A DNA stretch of 64,000 nt from Pseudomonas canadensis (GCF_000503215.1 NZ_AYTD01000013.1:124001-188000), one strand, 5' to 3'. Positions 49,221 through 57,911 are shown, numbered from the stretch's first letter. Numbers and translations are program-made. Notes: a model not told the origin generated them from the letters alone.

Positions 49221-49715
49221 ATGTCTCAAGAAAGTGAATCACCTCTCTCTGCGGCAGATCTGCGAACGATTGCCCACGCCGCGCCAACCGCCAAGATTGA
49301 GCGAGAAGAACTCGATGCTGCCCACCGCCAAGCCGAGCGAGAGCGCATCGAGCGGCTTGGTGGGTCGGCTGAGTTGGTTCTGGACCTGGAGGCCAGGCTT
49401 GCAGCCGCCGTCGATGATCGAAAGCGCGCACAGGTCGAGGCGAACTACGCCAAGAAGAAGCTGGAGCAGGTTTTCGAGTCGATCAGCGCCGCGGTGGGTC
49501 GGGATGTTCGCCAGCTCAGCGTCGTGCACCTCGGCATGGCATTGACAGCCAGCCAGTCGAAGCTGGTCACGCTGGCCGGCTACATCGACAAGGCGCGGAC
49601 GCTGGATGACCTGGTAGTGGTCAAGCGCGTAGCCAGCAACCTGGGAGTCATCCAACCGCAAACCATGGCCCAAGCAGCTCAGCTTATGGGCCTGAGCCAC
49701 CGGAGAGTCGTATGA
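49221..49715 (+). CDS. Coiled-coil early protein
   Basis: 164 residues with CGGAGGCTCT before ATG. Charged helical first half (KIEREELDAAHRQAERERIERLGGSAELVLDLEARLAAAVDDRKRAQVEANYAKKKLEQVFESI) and a C-terminal end with a HTH-like text (QPQTMAQAAQLMGLSHRRVV). May bind DNA; function unknown. Confidence 0.7.
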   Translation: MSQESESPLSAADLRTIAHAAPTAKIEREELDAAHRQAERERIERLGGSAELVLDLEARLAAAVDDRKRAQVEANYAKKKLEQVFESISAAVGRDVRQLSVVHLGMALTASQSKLVTLAGYIDKARTLDDLVVVKRVASNLGVIQPQTMAQAAQLMGLSHRRVV

Positions 49716-49852
49716 GCCCTGCAATGGCCGCCCAGTTCGACTGGATGATGGTCGGCGCCTTCTCGCCTGACCGATTTACCGGCGAGCAGCGCAAAGAGTA
49801 CGAAGACGAAGCCCGCCGCATCCAACGGCAGTGGGACAACCAACCAAGCTGA
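49712..49852 (+). CDS. 46-residue early protein, coupled
   Basis: The ATG overlaps the previous stop in ATGA. Sequence MSPAMAAQFDWMMVGAFSPD... ends in a basic/acidic helix (EYEDEARRIQRQWDNQ). The codon use is like its neighbours and it fills the gap before the recombinase exactly, ending 10 bases before it. Function unknown. Confidence 0.65.
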   Translation: MSPAMAAQFDWMMVGAFSPDRFTGEQRKEYEDEARRIQRQWDNQPS

Positions 49853-49862
49853 GGAAACTCAA

Positions 49863-50729
49863 ATGTTCAAGAAAGCCGAACGCAAGCAGGCCAAGCTACG
49901 GCTGGCACTTGCCGGGCCGTCTGGATCAGGCAAAACCTACTCCGCACTCCTTCTCGCACAGGGGCTGGGCGGGCGAATCGCGGTGATCGATACGGAGCAT
50001 GGCAGCGCCTCGCTGTACGCCGACATCGCGGACTTCGACACGCTAGAACTGCACGCTCCCTATTCCCCAGAGCGCTACGTCGACGCTATCACCGCTGCCG
50101 AGCAGGCCGGTTACAGCGTTCTCATCATCGATAGCTATTCCCATGAGTGGACAGGCTCCGGCGGATGCCTCGAATCGAACGAGAAGCTTGCCCACCAGAA
50201 ATTCAAGGGCAACACCTGGGCAGCTTGGAATGAAACAACACCGCGCCACCGGCGGCTGACCGACAAGATCCTGACCAGCTCGCTGCACATCATCTGCACC
50301 ATGCGGAGCAAAACGGAAACCGTGCAAGGCGAAGGGAAGAAGATTCTCAAACTGGGCATGAAATCTGAGCAGCGCGACGGCACAGATTACGAATTCACCG
50401 TGGTGCTGGACCTGACTCATGACGGGCACACCGCCATGGCGAGCAAAGATCGAACGAAGTTATTCGAAGAGCCTGAGCTGATCACCGAAGAAACCGGCCG
50501 ACGGTTGCTGGCGTGGCTGAACTCGGGCGTCAGCCCTGAGGAGCGCGCCAAGGAGTTGCTGGTGGATGCACTGGCTGATATCGCCACAGCCAAGGATATG
50601 GCCTCGCTGCAGTCGGCGTTCAACGCAGCCAAAGCCATTGCTTTAGGCTTTGACGATCTCGTTCAACAGGTAGTGGCCGCCAAAGACAAGCGCAAAAACG
50701 AACTCTCCCCACAAAGGCAATTAGCATGA
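49863..50729 (+). CDS. Sak4-like / AAA_24 RecA-fold ATPase
   Basis: 288 residues with GAGGAAACTCAA before ATG. Walker A GPSGSGKT at 18-25, IAVIDTEHGSASLYAD, and Walker B VLIIDSYSHEW near 85-95. The pattern is that of the phage Sak4 group, RecA-like annealing proteins that pair single strands in phage recombination. Followed by a DEDD exonuclease with 4-base overlap, which would make a two-part recombination system. Confidence 0.85.
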   Translation: MFKKAERKQAKLRLALAGPSGSGKTYSALLLAQGLGGRIAVIDTEHGSASLYADIADFDTLELHAPYSPERYVDAITAAEQAGYSVLIIDSYSHEWTGSGGCLESNEKLAHQKFKGNTWAAWNETTPRHRRLTDKILTSSLHIICTMRSKTETVQGEGKKILKLGMKSEQRDGTDYEFTVVLDLTHDGHTAMASKDRTKLFEEPELITEETGRRLLAWLNSGVSPEERAKELLVDALADIATAKDMASLQSAFNAAKAIALGFDDLVQQVVAAKDKRKNELSPQRQLA

Positions 50730-51385
50730 CCGCTTATATCTTCGACAGCGAAACAACCGGTTTGAACGATCCGCACTTGGTTGAGGCTGCATGGCTGAAA
50801 CTCAGCTGCGTCAGCAGTCTAGCTATAACCGATTCGTTCTTGCATCGCTACAAGCCAGGCAAGCCGATAGAACTGAGCGCGTTGGCCACCAGCCACATCC
50901 TCGACGAGGAACTGACTGATTGCCCACCTCACACCGATTTTGCTCTGCCGGAAGACGTCGTATACCTAATCGGGCACAACGTCGACTACGACTGGCGCGT
51001 AATCGGCGAGCCAAATTTGAAGCGCATCTGCACCCAGGCCTTAAGCTCGAAGCTCTGGCCGAGCGCTGGCAGCCACACCCAGTCCGAAGTAATCGAGATA
51101 ACGGGAATCGGCAGGCAGACGCTGCTCGCCATGTCGAAAGAGTTCGACTTCAAGTTCAAGCGATCCGCCCACGGCGGCCATAACAGCCCAGAGCGAAAGA
51201 AGGCCCTGGCTGAGCGAGATGCAGTGCTGGTCGAGCGGATCAAGGCTTACAAGGAGCTTGGAATAAGCAGGCGCCGGGTATGCGTAAAGCTCCACATCAC
51301 CAGCGGCACACTCAAGCGGATACTCGAAAAGTACTCGATCGACTATCCCATGTCTGCTGCAGGTGGTAACCGATGCGCCGCATAG
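50726..51385 (+). CDS. DEDD-type 3'-5' exonuclease with C-terminal HTH
   Basis: 219 residues. FDSETTGL holds Asp7 and Glu9, VYLIGHNVDYDWRVIG the second Asp, and HGGHNSPERKKALAERDAVLV the last His and Asp of the DEDDh set. The end (YKELGISRRRVCVKLHITSGTLKRILEKYSI) is a helix-turn-helix not usual in plain DnaQ-like enzymes. Coupled to the Sak4-like gene. Confidence 0.82.
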   Translation: MTAYIFDSETTGLNDPHLVEAAWLKLSCVSSLAITDSFLHRYKPGKPIELSALATSHILDEELTDCPPHTDFALPEDVVYLIGHNVDYDWRVIGEPNLKRICTQALSSKLWPSAGSHTQSEVIEITGIGRQTLLAMSKEFDFKFKRSAHGGHNSPERKKALAERDAVLVERIKAYKELGISRRRVCVKLHITSGTLKRILEKYSIDYPMSAAGGNRCAA

Positions 51386-51454
51386 CCCGCACCCAGCAAC
51401 GCAAACGCCAAACCTGGCTCGCACTGCCGGCCAGCGGAATAGAAGAGGTAGGTC

Positions 51455-51943
51455 ATGGCTGCCGAACAGAAGGAACGCACAGCCAAGCTTGCCGAGAAAC
51501 GGCAGGAACTGGGCGAGCAGGAATTACGGCACACGGTCCCGTACGGCACTCGGCAGATGCTCGACGAGTTGATGTGCTGGCATGAGATCGAAGAGGTCAG
51601 CGAGGCAGTGCAACTGATGGTGATCAACGCCAAGGCCGATGATCTGCCACCGGCGCCGCCGAAGATCAAAGGCCCGACCGACATCATCCGCCATTACTTC
51701 CGCCAGGGAATGCGCGACCGGCTGGCAACGCTCACCGCCGAACTGGGCGAGACGAAGAACAGGGCGACCATCTGGCGACTGATTGCGCACGCGCATTCAT
51801 TGGGCGTCAAGAAGTCTGCGCATCTCTTCGAAATTCCGCGCCACGATTTGACTGTATCTGAAAACGTGGCGCGCAGATTACAGCAAGCAGGATTCGCCGA
51901 ATCGCTTCAGATGGATGCTAAGGACGATAGCGCGAGTGGTTGA
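51455..51943 (+). CDS. Hypothetical early protein
   Basis: 162 residues. RHTVPYGTRQMLDELMCWHEIEEVSEAVQLMVINAKA and RNRATIWRLIAHAHSLGVK-like text suggest a ribbon-helix-helix-type DNA-binding regulator (conserved TxxMLxxLMxWxxIEEVSEAVQLMI pattern). The ribosome site is GAAGAGGTAGGTC. A short frame from 51373 overlapping it was not called. Confidence 0.68.
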   Translation: MAAEQKERTAKLAEKRQELGEQELRHTVPYGTRQMLDELMCWHEIEEVSEAVQLMVINAKADDLPPAPPKIKGPTDIIRHYFRQGMRDRLATLTAELGETKNRATIWRLIAHAHSLGVKKSAHLFEIPRHDLTVSENVARRLQQAGFAESLQMDAKDDSASG

Positions 51944-52034
51944 AAAATCATACTGTCGATCAATCAAGGTGATAATTTTGACAAATGAGCTTCATCGCTG
52001 CCAAGCAGTTGCTCTCCAATAAATATTTAAAACA

Positions 52035-52601
52035 TCACCACAAGCCCTTGGTCAATAATGGGCTCAGCACATATCCTGTCATAGCAGTCGCAAGAGATAT
52101 GACAACGACTGCGGAGGTCATCTTCAAGACCCTAAACGACTTCTCACCTGCTTTTACTCTTTCCCATTCCCTCTTAAGCTCCTCCTGTATTCTTACAACT
52201 AACGTCTCGATCTTGTGCAGCATTTCTTCTTTCGTGCCTCCGGTAGTTTCGTCCTGAAGCCAAGCGATCGTCTCTAATATGTCTGTATGTTCATCCACAT
52301 TCAGGCGAAGTCTAATTCTTGACAAAAGGTAACTTGTTTCCGCAAAATCACGAGATATCGATAGAACATAATCTTTAATTTCGTCATTAGACTTTTTATT
52401 TACTATATCTGCTGCGCCAGCTAAAGAATGAGCCGTTCCAACAAATCTCGATATATCATCTCGAAGAGCGTCTATCCAGGCTTGGCGGAATTCTGATGTT
52501 TTTTGATCCTTCGACAAAATGGCCATTACCAGAGATACGATGCCAGCTATGAGCGCAGTCAGTATTGCACCCACAAACGGTACGATTAATTCTTCCTTCA
52601 T
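52035..52601 (-). CDS. Antisense membrane protein (moron)
   Basis: 188 residues with AAGGATTTATAAT before ATG. N-terminal span (IVPFVGAILTALIAGIVSLVMAIL), a cytoplasmic helical part starting SEFRQAWIDALRDDISRFVG, a long coiled coil, and a C-terminal span (SAVVVISLATAMTGYVLSPLL). AT-rich and opposite to the operon, hence an insertion. The FRQAWIDxLR text is common in membrane proteins of phage and defence islands. A host-interference or exclusion role is possible. Confidence 0.75.
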   Translation of the reverse strand: MKEELIVPFVGAILTALIAGIVSLVMAILSKDQKTSEFRQAWIDALRDDISRFVGTAHSLAGAADIVNKKSNDEIKDYVLSISRDFAETSYLLSRIRLRLNVDEHTDILETIAWLQDETTGGTKEEMLHKIETLVVRIQEELKREWERVKAGEKSFRVLKMTSAVVVISLATAMTGYVLSPLLTKGLW

Positions 52602-52729
52602 ATTATAAATCCTTAAAAACTCTATCGACTAGATATCCGTGTCGATGTCTAGGCGGCACTTAATACCCCAACCGAAACCAAATTGCCACCACCGACTACC
52701 GGAGGGCGGCGCCTGACTGGAGATAATCC

Positions 52730-53362
52730 ATGGACGACCAGTTCTATCTGCAAGACAGCCGCAGCCACGCCTACGTCGGCGACGGGTTGTCGTTCTGGGG
52801 CTTTGGCGGCTCCGGATATGTCACCGACTTGGAAAAGGCCCAGGTGTTCACTCGTGAAGGCGCTTGCGATCACCGCGACACGGACATACCGTGGCCCAAG
52901 GCCTATGTCGATGCCCGGGCGCGCGTCGGAGTTGATTGCCAGAACGTGACATTGAGCGAGGCGCTGGACCAGCACCCTGACGCAGCAGAGTTTTACATCC
53001 AAAAGCCGCAGTGCTGGAACGGCAACAACCTGATTTGGCTTTGTGATGACGGCATGTTCAATAGCGACCTGTCAAAAGCAGTGGTAGTGCCAAGGGCGCA
53101 CACCATTACCTGGATCGGAAAGCTGGGCCAGACAGGCGCCGTAGTGTGGCCTAAACCATACATCGACAAGTTTGCACGCCGTTTGGTTGAACGCGACGAC
53201 GTGAACATCAAGGAGGCCTTGCGAGGCACCGGCATAAGGCTGGCGAAATCGCAAAAGCCACGAATGATGATGTTCAAATGCGATGGCTGCGGCCGGTTCA
53301 TCAGCGACGCGCAGCGCTATCGGGAAGACTGCCGGAACTGCGGAGCTAGGAATACGCCATAG
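52730..53362 (+). CDS. Early protein with internal duplication and zinc ribbon
   Basis: 210 residues with CTGGAGATAATCC before ATG. Residues about 5-80 and 88-168 look like two copies of one unit: YLQDSRS...VTDLEKAQVFTREGA..WPKAYVDARARV...VTLSEAL and YIQKPQC...NSDLSKAVVVPRAHT..WPKPYIDKFARR...VNIKEAL. The end FKCDGCGRFISDAQRYREDCRNCG is a four-Cys zinc ribbon. Function unknown. Confidence 0.72.
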   Translation: MDDQFYLQDSRSHAYVGDGLSFWGFGGSGYVTDLEKAQVFTREGACDHRDTDIPWPKAYVDARARVGVDCQNVTLSEALDQHPDAAEFYIQKPQCWNGNNLIWLCDDGMFNSDLSKAVVVPRAHTITWIGKLGQTGAVVWPKPYIDKFARRLVERDDVNIKEALRGTGIRLAKSQKPRMMMFKCDGCGRFISDAQRYREDCRNCGARNTP

Positions 53363-53371
53363 AACAATACC

Positions 53372-54070
53372 TCATTGAATCATAAGTTTCTTTTCAATTT
53401 TCTTCTCAAAATTGGAAATCAAGCTATCAATAAACATATATGCCTGCTCTGGAGTCCGGCAATTATTTTTTACGAACCAAGACCAGTGCCGATTAATCGA
53501 TCCATTCATTCTCTCACCAAGCTTAGTATTAGAATCATAAGCCCCCATCCAAATAAATGAATTATTAAGAATAAAAAAACATCGATCCGTGAACTTGAAA
53601 ATCTCAGCAGCCTCCGACTCAAGCTCGACACGCCAGGCAGATTGGGACTGCAGCACAAGCTCCTTTAATTGCATTTGTTGCTCCCTTGTCTCTTTAATCT
53701 CTGGTGATATCTTTTTCTCATCAAACCCCATATCGCTGGCGGTTATTTCATCATCGACTTCTACCATTTGAACTGCGAAATCCGCCCAATACCACATGTT
53801 TTGCATTCGAGTTCTATACCCATGAAGGCACGCGACAAGCCTGCGCGCGAGCTCAAGATCTGCAGCGGCATTAACTTGATGCTTCCAACTATTGATATTG
53901 GCTGCGGCGACGCATACAGCGACTACTGTCGCTAACGAGCCGAGTATCTCAAATAGATCATGCACGTTGCTCACAACGAAAAAATCGCTGCGGATCGGTA
54001 CCGCTGCCCATACAGCACCGCAAGCAAAAAGTAAAAACGAACAAAGCCAAACGACCCAGTCACGACTCAT
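53372..54070 (-). CDS. Antisense two-span membrane protein (moron)
   Basis: 232 residues. Two N-terminal spans (WVVWLCSFLLFACGAVWAAV and LFEILGSLATVVAVCVAAANI) then a large helical cytoplasmic domain with many charged and aromatic residues. AT-rich and opposite to the operon. The layout matches many uncharacterised membrane effectors carried by prophages. Function unknown. Confidence 0.75.
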   Translation of the reverse strand: MSRDWVVWLCSFLLFACGAVWAAVPIRSDFFVVSNVHDLFEILGSLATVVAVCVAAANINSWKHQVNAAADLELARRLVACLHGYRTRMQNMWYWADFAVQMVEVDDEITASDMGFDEKKISPEIKETREQQMQLKELVLQSQSAWRVELESEAAEIFKFTDRCFFILNNSFIWMGAYDSNTKLGERMNGSINRHWSWFVKNNCRTPEQAYMFIDSLISNFEKKIEKKLMIQ

Positions 54071-54117
54071 AACCCACTCCCCTGTAGATCCCGGAACTAT
54101 ACCGGCGAGGATCCTCT

Positions 54118-56199
54118 ATGTCCGCACAACAGAAGAAACACCCCTTCGATTTCAAAACCCAATACGGACTCGGCTTCAACCCTCAGGACGATGAGATCGT
54201 TGTCGACTTCTTCTGCGGTGGTGGCGGTGCCGGGACCGGGTTGGAAATGGGCCTGGGCCGCGCGGTGAACGTTGCGAAGAACCACAGCCCGCAAGCGATC
54301 AGCATGCACACCATGAACCACCCAGGCGCCCAGCACTTCACCACCGACGTGTTCGAGGGTGATCCGGACACCGAATGCGGCGGCAAGGCGGTGGGCTGGT
54401 TCCACATGTCGCCGGACTGCACGCACCACAGCCAGGCGGCCGGCGGCCAGCCGCGCAAGCGTGAGATCCGGAACCTTTCGTGGATCGGCTTGAAGTGGGG
54501 AGGCAAGAAGCGGCCCCGGGTGATCAGCTTGGAAAACGTGAAACAAATCCTCCAGTGGGGGCCGCTGATCGCCAAGCGCGACAAGGAGACCGGGCGCGTA
54601 GTCACTTTGGACCTGGTACCGCACCCGACCAAGCCAAAGAGCAAAATCAACCGGGTCGCAGATCTGGGCGAACAGGTGCCGGTGTCGAATCAGTTTCTGG
54701 TGCCAGACCCGAAGCGCCGGGGCACCACCTGGCGCCGGTTCGTTCAACTGCTGGAGGGTCTGGGCTACGCCGTTGAGTGGCGAGTGCTCAGGGCTTGCGA
54801 CTACGGCGCGCCGACCAGCCGGGAACGCCTGTTCATGATCGCCCGGTGCGATGGTCAGCCGATCGTGTGGCCTGAGCCAACCCACGCCAAGAACCCAGCC
54901 AAGGGTCAGCAGAAGTGGAAAACCGCCGCCGACTGCATCGACTTTACCGACTTGGGCAAAAGCATCTTCGGCCGCAAGAAAGACCTGGCCCCGGCCACCC
55001 TGCGCCGCGTTGCCAAGGGCATGAAGAAATTCGTCATCGACAGCGCGGCGCCGTTCATTGTGCCAATCGCCAACTGGTCCGGCGAGGCAGTGCAGTCGGC
55101 CGACGAGCCGCTGCGCACCATCACCTCCTACCCGAAGGGCGGCGCCTTCAGCGTGGTCAGCCCGATCATCGCACCGGCAACACACCAGGGCAGCGACCGC
55201 ATCAACGATCCGCTCGACCCGCTGCCGACAGTGACCTGCGCGAACCGCGGTGAGCTGACACTGATCAGCCCGTTAATGGTTGGGGCCGGTGGCCCCGAGT
55301 ATTCGGGCAAGCCGGTGGGCATGGACCAGCCGGTGGGCACGCTGATGACCCAGAACCACCGCTCGATCGCAGCGGCACACCTGGTGAAGTTCCGCTTCGA
55401 TGACGCGGGCAAGGCGCTGGACGAGCCACTGCCGACCATCACCAGCGGCGGCAACTATCAGCGCCCGGCCGGCGCCGCTCACGCCATGGGCATATCCACG
55501 GTGTTCATGGCTCAAATGAATGGCGGTTTCAATACTACCGACGCCAAGAGCATCGAAGACCCGATGACCACGGTGACCAACACCGGCAGCCAGCAACAGC
55601 TGGTGGCGGCGAACCTGGTGCACTTGCGTGGCAACTGCGATGCACGGGACGCAAATGATCCGCTGCACACCATTAGCGCAGGCGGCCAGCACCACGGGTT
55701 GGTGAGCGCATTCATGGAGCGTGCATTCGGCGGCAGTGTTGGCCAGGGCCTGGAAGATCCGGCGCCGACCATCACGGCCGGCGGCGGTGGCAAGAGCTCA
55801 CTGGTGTCGCTCACCCTCTCGCCAGAGCATGAAGCGGGCGCCCTGCGCGTTGCCGCTTTCCTGATCAGCTACTACGGCACGGAGAACATCAGCGCTTGCG
55901 ACTCACCGGCGCCGACGATCACTACCAAGGATCGGCTGGCAATGGTCACCGTGATGGTGAAGGGCACGCCCTACGTGATCGTCGATATCTGCCTGCGGAT
56001 GCTGAAGCCGTCCGAGCTGTACAAAGCCCAAGGCTTCCCCGCCGACTACATCATCAACCACGGAGCCGACGGCAAGCCGTTCACCAAGACTCAGCAGGTG
56101 CACATGTGCGGCAACAGCGTGAGCCCTCCGCCTATGGCAGCGCTGGCACGCGCCAACGACCCGTGGCGCGCAGAAGAACGCCAAGCACACGCCGCGTAA
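54118..56199 (+). CDS. DNA cytosine-C5 methyltransferase with eight internal repeats
   Basis: 693 residues, much longer than usual (about 330-450). Motif I DFFCGGGGAGTG (30-41), catalytic Cys101 in SPDC (usually PPC), motif VI ENV (139-141), motif VIII RERLFMIA (235-242). Motif IX-like RMLKPSELYKAQGFP (627-641) and motif X GNSVSPPPMAAL follow. Between VIII and IX, residues 329-602 hold eight degenerate (D/E)xPxxTIT units. It would methylate phage DNA against host restriction. CCGG hairpin plus GAGGAT precedes the ATG. Confidence 0.88.
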   Translation: MSAQQKKHPFDFKTQYGLGFNPQDDEIVVDFFCGGGGAGTGLEMGLGRAVNVAKNHSPQAISMHTMNHPGAQHFTTDVFEGDPDTECGGKAVGWFHMSPDCTHHSQAAGGQPRKREIRNLSWIGLKWGGKKRPRVISLENVKQILQWGPLIAKRDKETGRVVTLDLVPHPTKPKSKINRVADLGEQVPVSNQFLVPDPKRRGTTWRRFVQLLEGLGYAVEWRVLRACDYGAPTSRERLFMIARCDGQPIVWPEPTHAKNPAKGQQKWKTAADCIDFTDLGKSIFGRKKDLAPATLRRVAKGMKKFVIDSAAPFIVPIANWSGEAVQSADEPLRTITSYPKGGAFSVVSPIIAPATHQGSDRINDPLDPLPTVTCANRGELTLISPLMVGAGGPEYSGKPVGMDQPVGTLMTQNHRSIAAAHLVKFRFDDAGKALDEPLPTITSGGNYQRPAGAAHAMGISTVFMAQMNGGFNTTDAKSIEDPMTTVTNTGSQQQLVAANLVHLRGNCDARDANDPLHTISAGGQHHGLVSAFMERAFGGSVGQGLEDPAPTITAGGGGKSSLVSLTLSPEHEAGALRVAAFLISYYGTENISACDSPAPTITTKDRLAMVTVMVKGTPYVIVDICLRMLKPSELYKAQGFPADYIINHGADGKPFTKTQQVHMCGNSVSPPPMAALARANDPWRAEERQAHAA

Positions 56200-56214
56200 C
56201 TCCCCAACTCCACA

Positions 56215-56236
56215 GCCGGGCATGCCCGGCAAGGAC
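56215..56236 (+). promoter_or_regulatory. Hairpin plus AAGGAC ribosome site
   Basis: The perfect palindrome GCCGGGCATGCCCGGC is directly followed by AAGGAC and, 5 bases later, ATG. The same element occurs at 57103-57122 and 58126-58146 before other genes of the operon. Confidence 0.65.
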
Positions 56237-56241
56237 TCCCC

Positions 56242-56808
56242 ATGCGCACTAAAGACAACCAAGATCCGCAATCCACCCGACTCGGCACGATGGTATTTAC
56301 GATCGCCAACGAGCTCGTCAACCATTACGGCAAGAAGCTTGATCGAGAAACGATCGACGAGATCACGCGCAACCTCACTTGCGAGATGTGTCAGGGGCCT
56401 ACCGCATGGGCATTCAGCAGTAAAAGTCAGCCAGGCGAGCAATTCGTAACGCTCCAGGCCAGCCGCGCCAACCGCGTCTACGTGGCTGGGCCAATGACGG
56501 GTATCGCCGACTTCAACTACCCGGCCTTCAACGCCGTAGCCGATCAGCTGCGCGCCCAGGGCTACGAAGTCGAAAACCCGGCAGACCACGGAATCGTCGA
56601 GGGCGCGCAGTGGGCCGACTACATGGCCTACGACCTGACGCGCCTGGGTCTGTGTGGCGTGATCGCACTTCTGCCCGACTGGGAGAAGTCGCAAGGCGCA
56701 CGCCTGGAAGTCCTGATTGCGGAACAACTCGGCATGACGGTTGTGAATGCCCATGATCTGGTAACGAGGGAGAATGCCGCAGTACCAACATTTTTCAAGC
56801 TGATGTAA
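56242..56808 (+). CDS. DUF4406 (deoxyribosyltransferase-like) protein with extra N-terminus
   Basis: 188 residues. Residues about 77-175 are DUF4406: VYVAGPMTGIADFNYPAFNAVADQLRAQGYEVENPAD...WADYMAYDLTRLGLCGVIALLPDWEKSQGARLEVLIAEQLGM, a fold like nucleoside 2-deoxyribosyltransferases. The first 75 residues (TIANELVNHYGKKLDRETIDEITRNLTCEMCQGP) are a separate phage domain. May act on nucleotides; activity unproven. Confidence 0.83.
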   Translation: MRTKDNQDPQSTRLGTMVFTIANELVNHYGKKLDRETIDEITRNLTCEMCQGPTAWAFSSKSQPGEQFVTLQASRANRVYVAGPMTGIADFNYPAFNAVADQLRAQGYEVENPADHGIVEGAQWADYMAYDLTRLGLCGVIALLPDWEKSQGARLEVLIAEQLGMTVVNAHDLVTRENAAVPTFFKLM

Positions 56809-56854
56809 AAAGTACAGCTGCCATTTCAAACATTCACTGGATTCCGACCAACAC

Positions 56855-57055
56855 ATGCAGATCATTCGTACTGGAACAGTATTGACTGGCGAATACGCCG
56901 GTTGGACGATAGAAATTCAGGATGACCGCGCAGGTGAAACCGGAGGTTATTACCTGTTCCTGGTCCAGAACGAATCAAATGGTTTCGATTCTTGGTTTGA
57001 ACTCATAGAGCAGCTGCAGCAGCAAATTTCAGAACTCGACGTTCGCTGGAATTAG
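56855..57055 (+). CDS. Small hypothetical protein
   Basis: 66 residues, beta-rich start (IIRTGTVLTGEYAGWTIEIQDDRAGETGGYYLFLVQN) then an amphipathic helix. No good ribosome site is seen. The text GxYxGWxIxxxDD...TGGYxI recurs in small phage proteins. Function unknown. Confidence 0.6.
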   Translation: MQIIRTGTVLTGEYAGWTIEIQDDRAGETGGYYLFLVQNESNGFDSWFELIEQLQQQISELDVRWN

Positions 57056-57102
57056 CGCCTCGCTCTTTCGTTCCACCCCTCCCCATCCCCCCTTCAAAGT
57101 CA

Positions 57103-57122
57103 GCCGCTATAGCGGCAAGGAC
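57103..57122 (+). promoter_or_regulatory. Hairpin plus AAGGAC ribosome site
   Basis: GCCGCTATAGCGGC, a perfect 14-bp palindrome, is followed at once by AAGGAC and 6 bases later ATG. Second of three such elements. Confidence 0.62.
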
Positions 57123-57128
57123 GAAGTC

Positions 57129-57518
57129 ATGCCCGAAGAAAACAAACACGACTTGGCTGCAGCTGACCGCAAGCTACTCATCCAGGCCGCGCACTCCGCG
57201 CGAATCGATATAGAACGGTGCACCTGCAGCGATCCAAAGTGGCCTTTCCGGCTGGCTGGCAAGTCCGGCGTCCGTGGCCACTGGAACCCCCTCATCAACG
57301 ACGGGGATGCGCTACGCCTGGCTGTGGTGATGGGGCGCATGGAGCGCCTGGGCGTGGCCATTCACATAGTCGAGCCGTTCGACGGCGACACCGGCCCATA
57401 CACCTACGTGGATGCTGAGCGCTTCGGCGAGCAGACCATGTATCACCAAGATGATCCTTTCGGGACGACTCGCCGCGCAATAGTTGAGGCAGCTGCTGAA
57501 ATTGGGAGGAGGTCGTGA
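57129..57518 (+). CDS. Hypothetical early protein
   Basis: 129 residues. DRKLLIQAAHSARIDIERCTCSDPKWPFRLAGKSGVRGHWNPLINDGDALRLAVVMG is a pattern common in small phage proteins of Pseudomonas and relatives. Function unknown. Followed by a coupled micro-gene. Confidence 0.72.
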   Translation: MPEENKHDLAAADRKLLIQAAHSARIDIERCTCSDPKWPFRLAGKSGVRGHWNPLINDGDALRLAVVMGRMERLGVAIHIVEPFDGDTGPYTYVDAERFGEQTMYHQDDPFGTTRRAIVEAAAEIGRRS

Positions 57519-57571
57519 CCGCCACCCTCTGGTTCGCCTATGTGTTCATCTACAAGGGGCCAAGGCCATGA
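57515..57571 (+). CDS. 18-residue coupled peptide
   Basis: GTG overlaps the previous stop in GTGA, a strong GGGAGGAGGTC lies before it, and its own stop overlaps the next ATG in ATGA. The peptide TATLWFAYVFIYKGPRP is hydrophobic. It may be a real small protein or only a way to couple translation. Confidence 0.4.
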   Translation: MTATLWFAYVFIYKGPRP

Positions 57572-57879
57572 GGAAGGTAAGCCGTTTCGTAGATGATCCC
57601 AAAGCACAGTACGGCTTCCGCTCAGTGCCGGCGACCTATGAGGACGCTGAGAAAATAACCGGATTTCGCCTGGACCGTCGCATCAACTACCTGATCACAC
57701 AGGAAGGAGAAGTTGAGCAGGAAAGCTGGTGCACCTTGGATTGCTCCGGATGCAGCTGCGGGTGCGAGGGTGGCTGCAGCTGTGGCCCATCCACGGGATG
57801 TAGCGAATGCGGCTACACCGGCAAAAGCCGCCATTACTTCAGCTTCCCGCCCTCACCGCCAGAACGCAAGAAGCCCTAA
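57568..57879 (+). CDS. Cys-rich small protein
   Basis: 103 residues from an ATG. EDAEKITGFRLDRRINYLITQEGEVEQESW is followed by a dense Cys cluster (CTLDCSGCSCGCEGGCSC..STGCSECGYTG) with ten Cys in about 30 residues, similar in spacing to DnaJ-type zinc fingers found in small phage proteins. Likely binds zinc. Function unknown. Confidence 0.7.
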   Translation: MRKVSRFVDDPKAQYGFRSVPATYEDAEKITGFRLDRRINYLITQEGEVEQESWCTLDCSGCSCGCEGGCSCGPSTGCSECGYTGKSRHYFSFPPSPPERKKP

Positions 57880-57911
57880 CCCCAATCCCCCTACATGCCT
57901 GCCGGTGAGCA

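Noticed and set aside
51373..51585. 70-codon frame overlapping the exonuclease end and the next gene
   Set aside because: Most of it is an out-of-frame reading of the following gene and its sequence is low in hydrophobic core residues.
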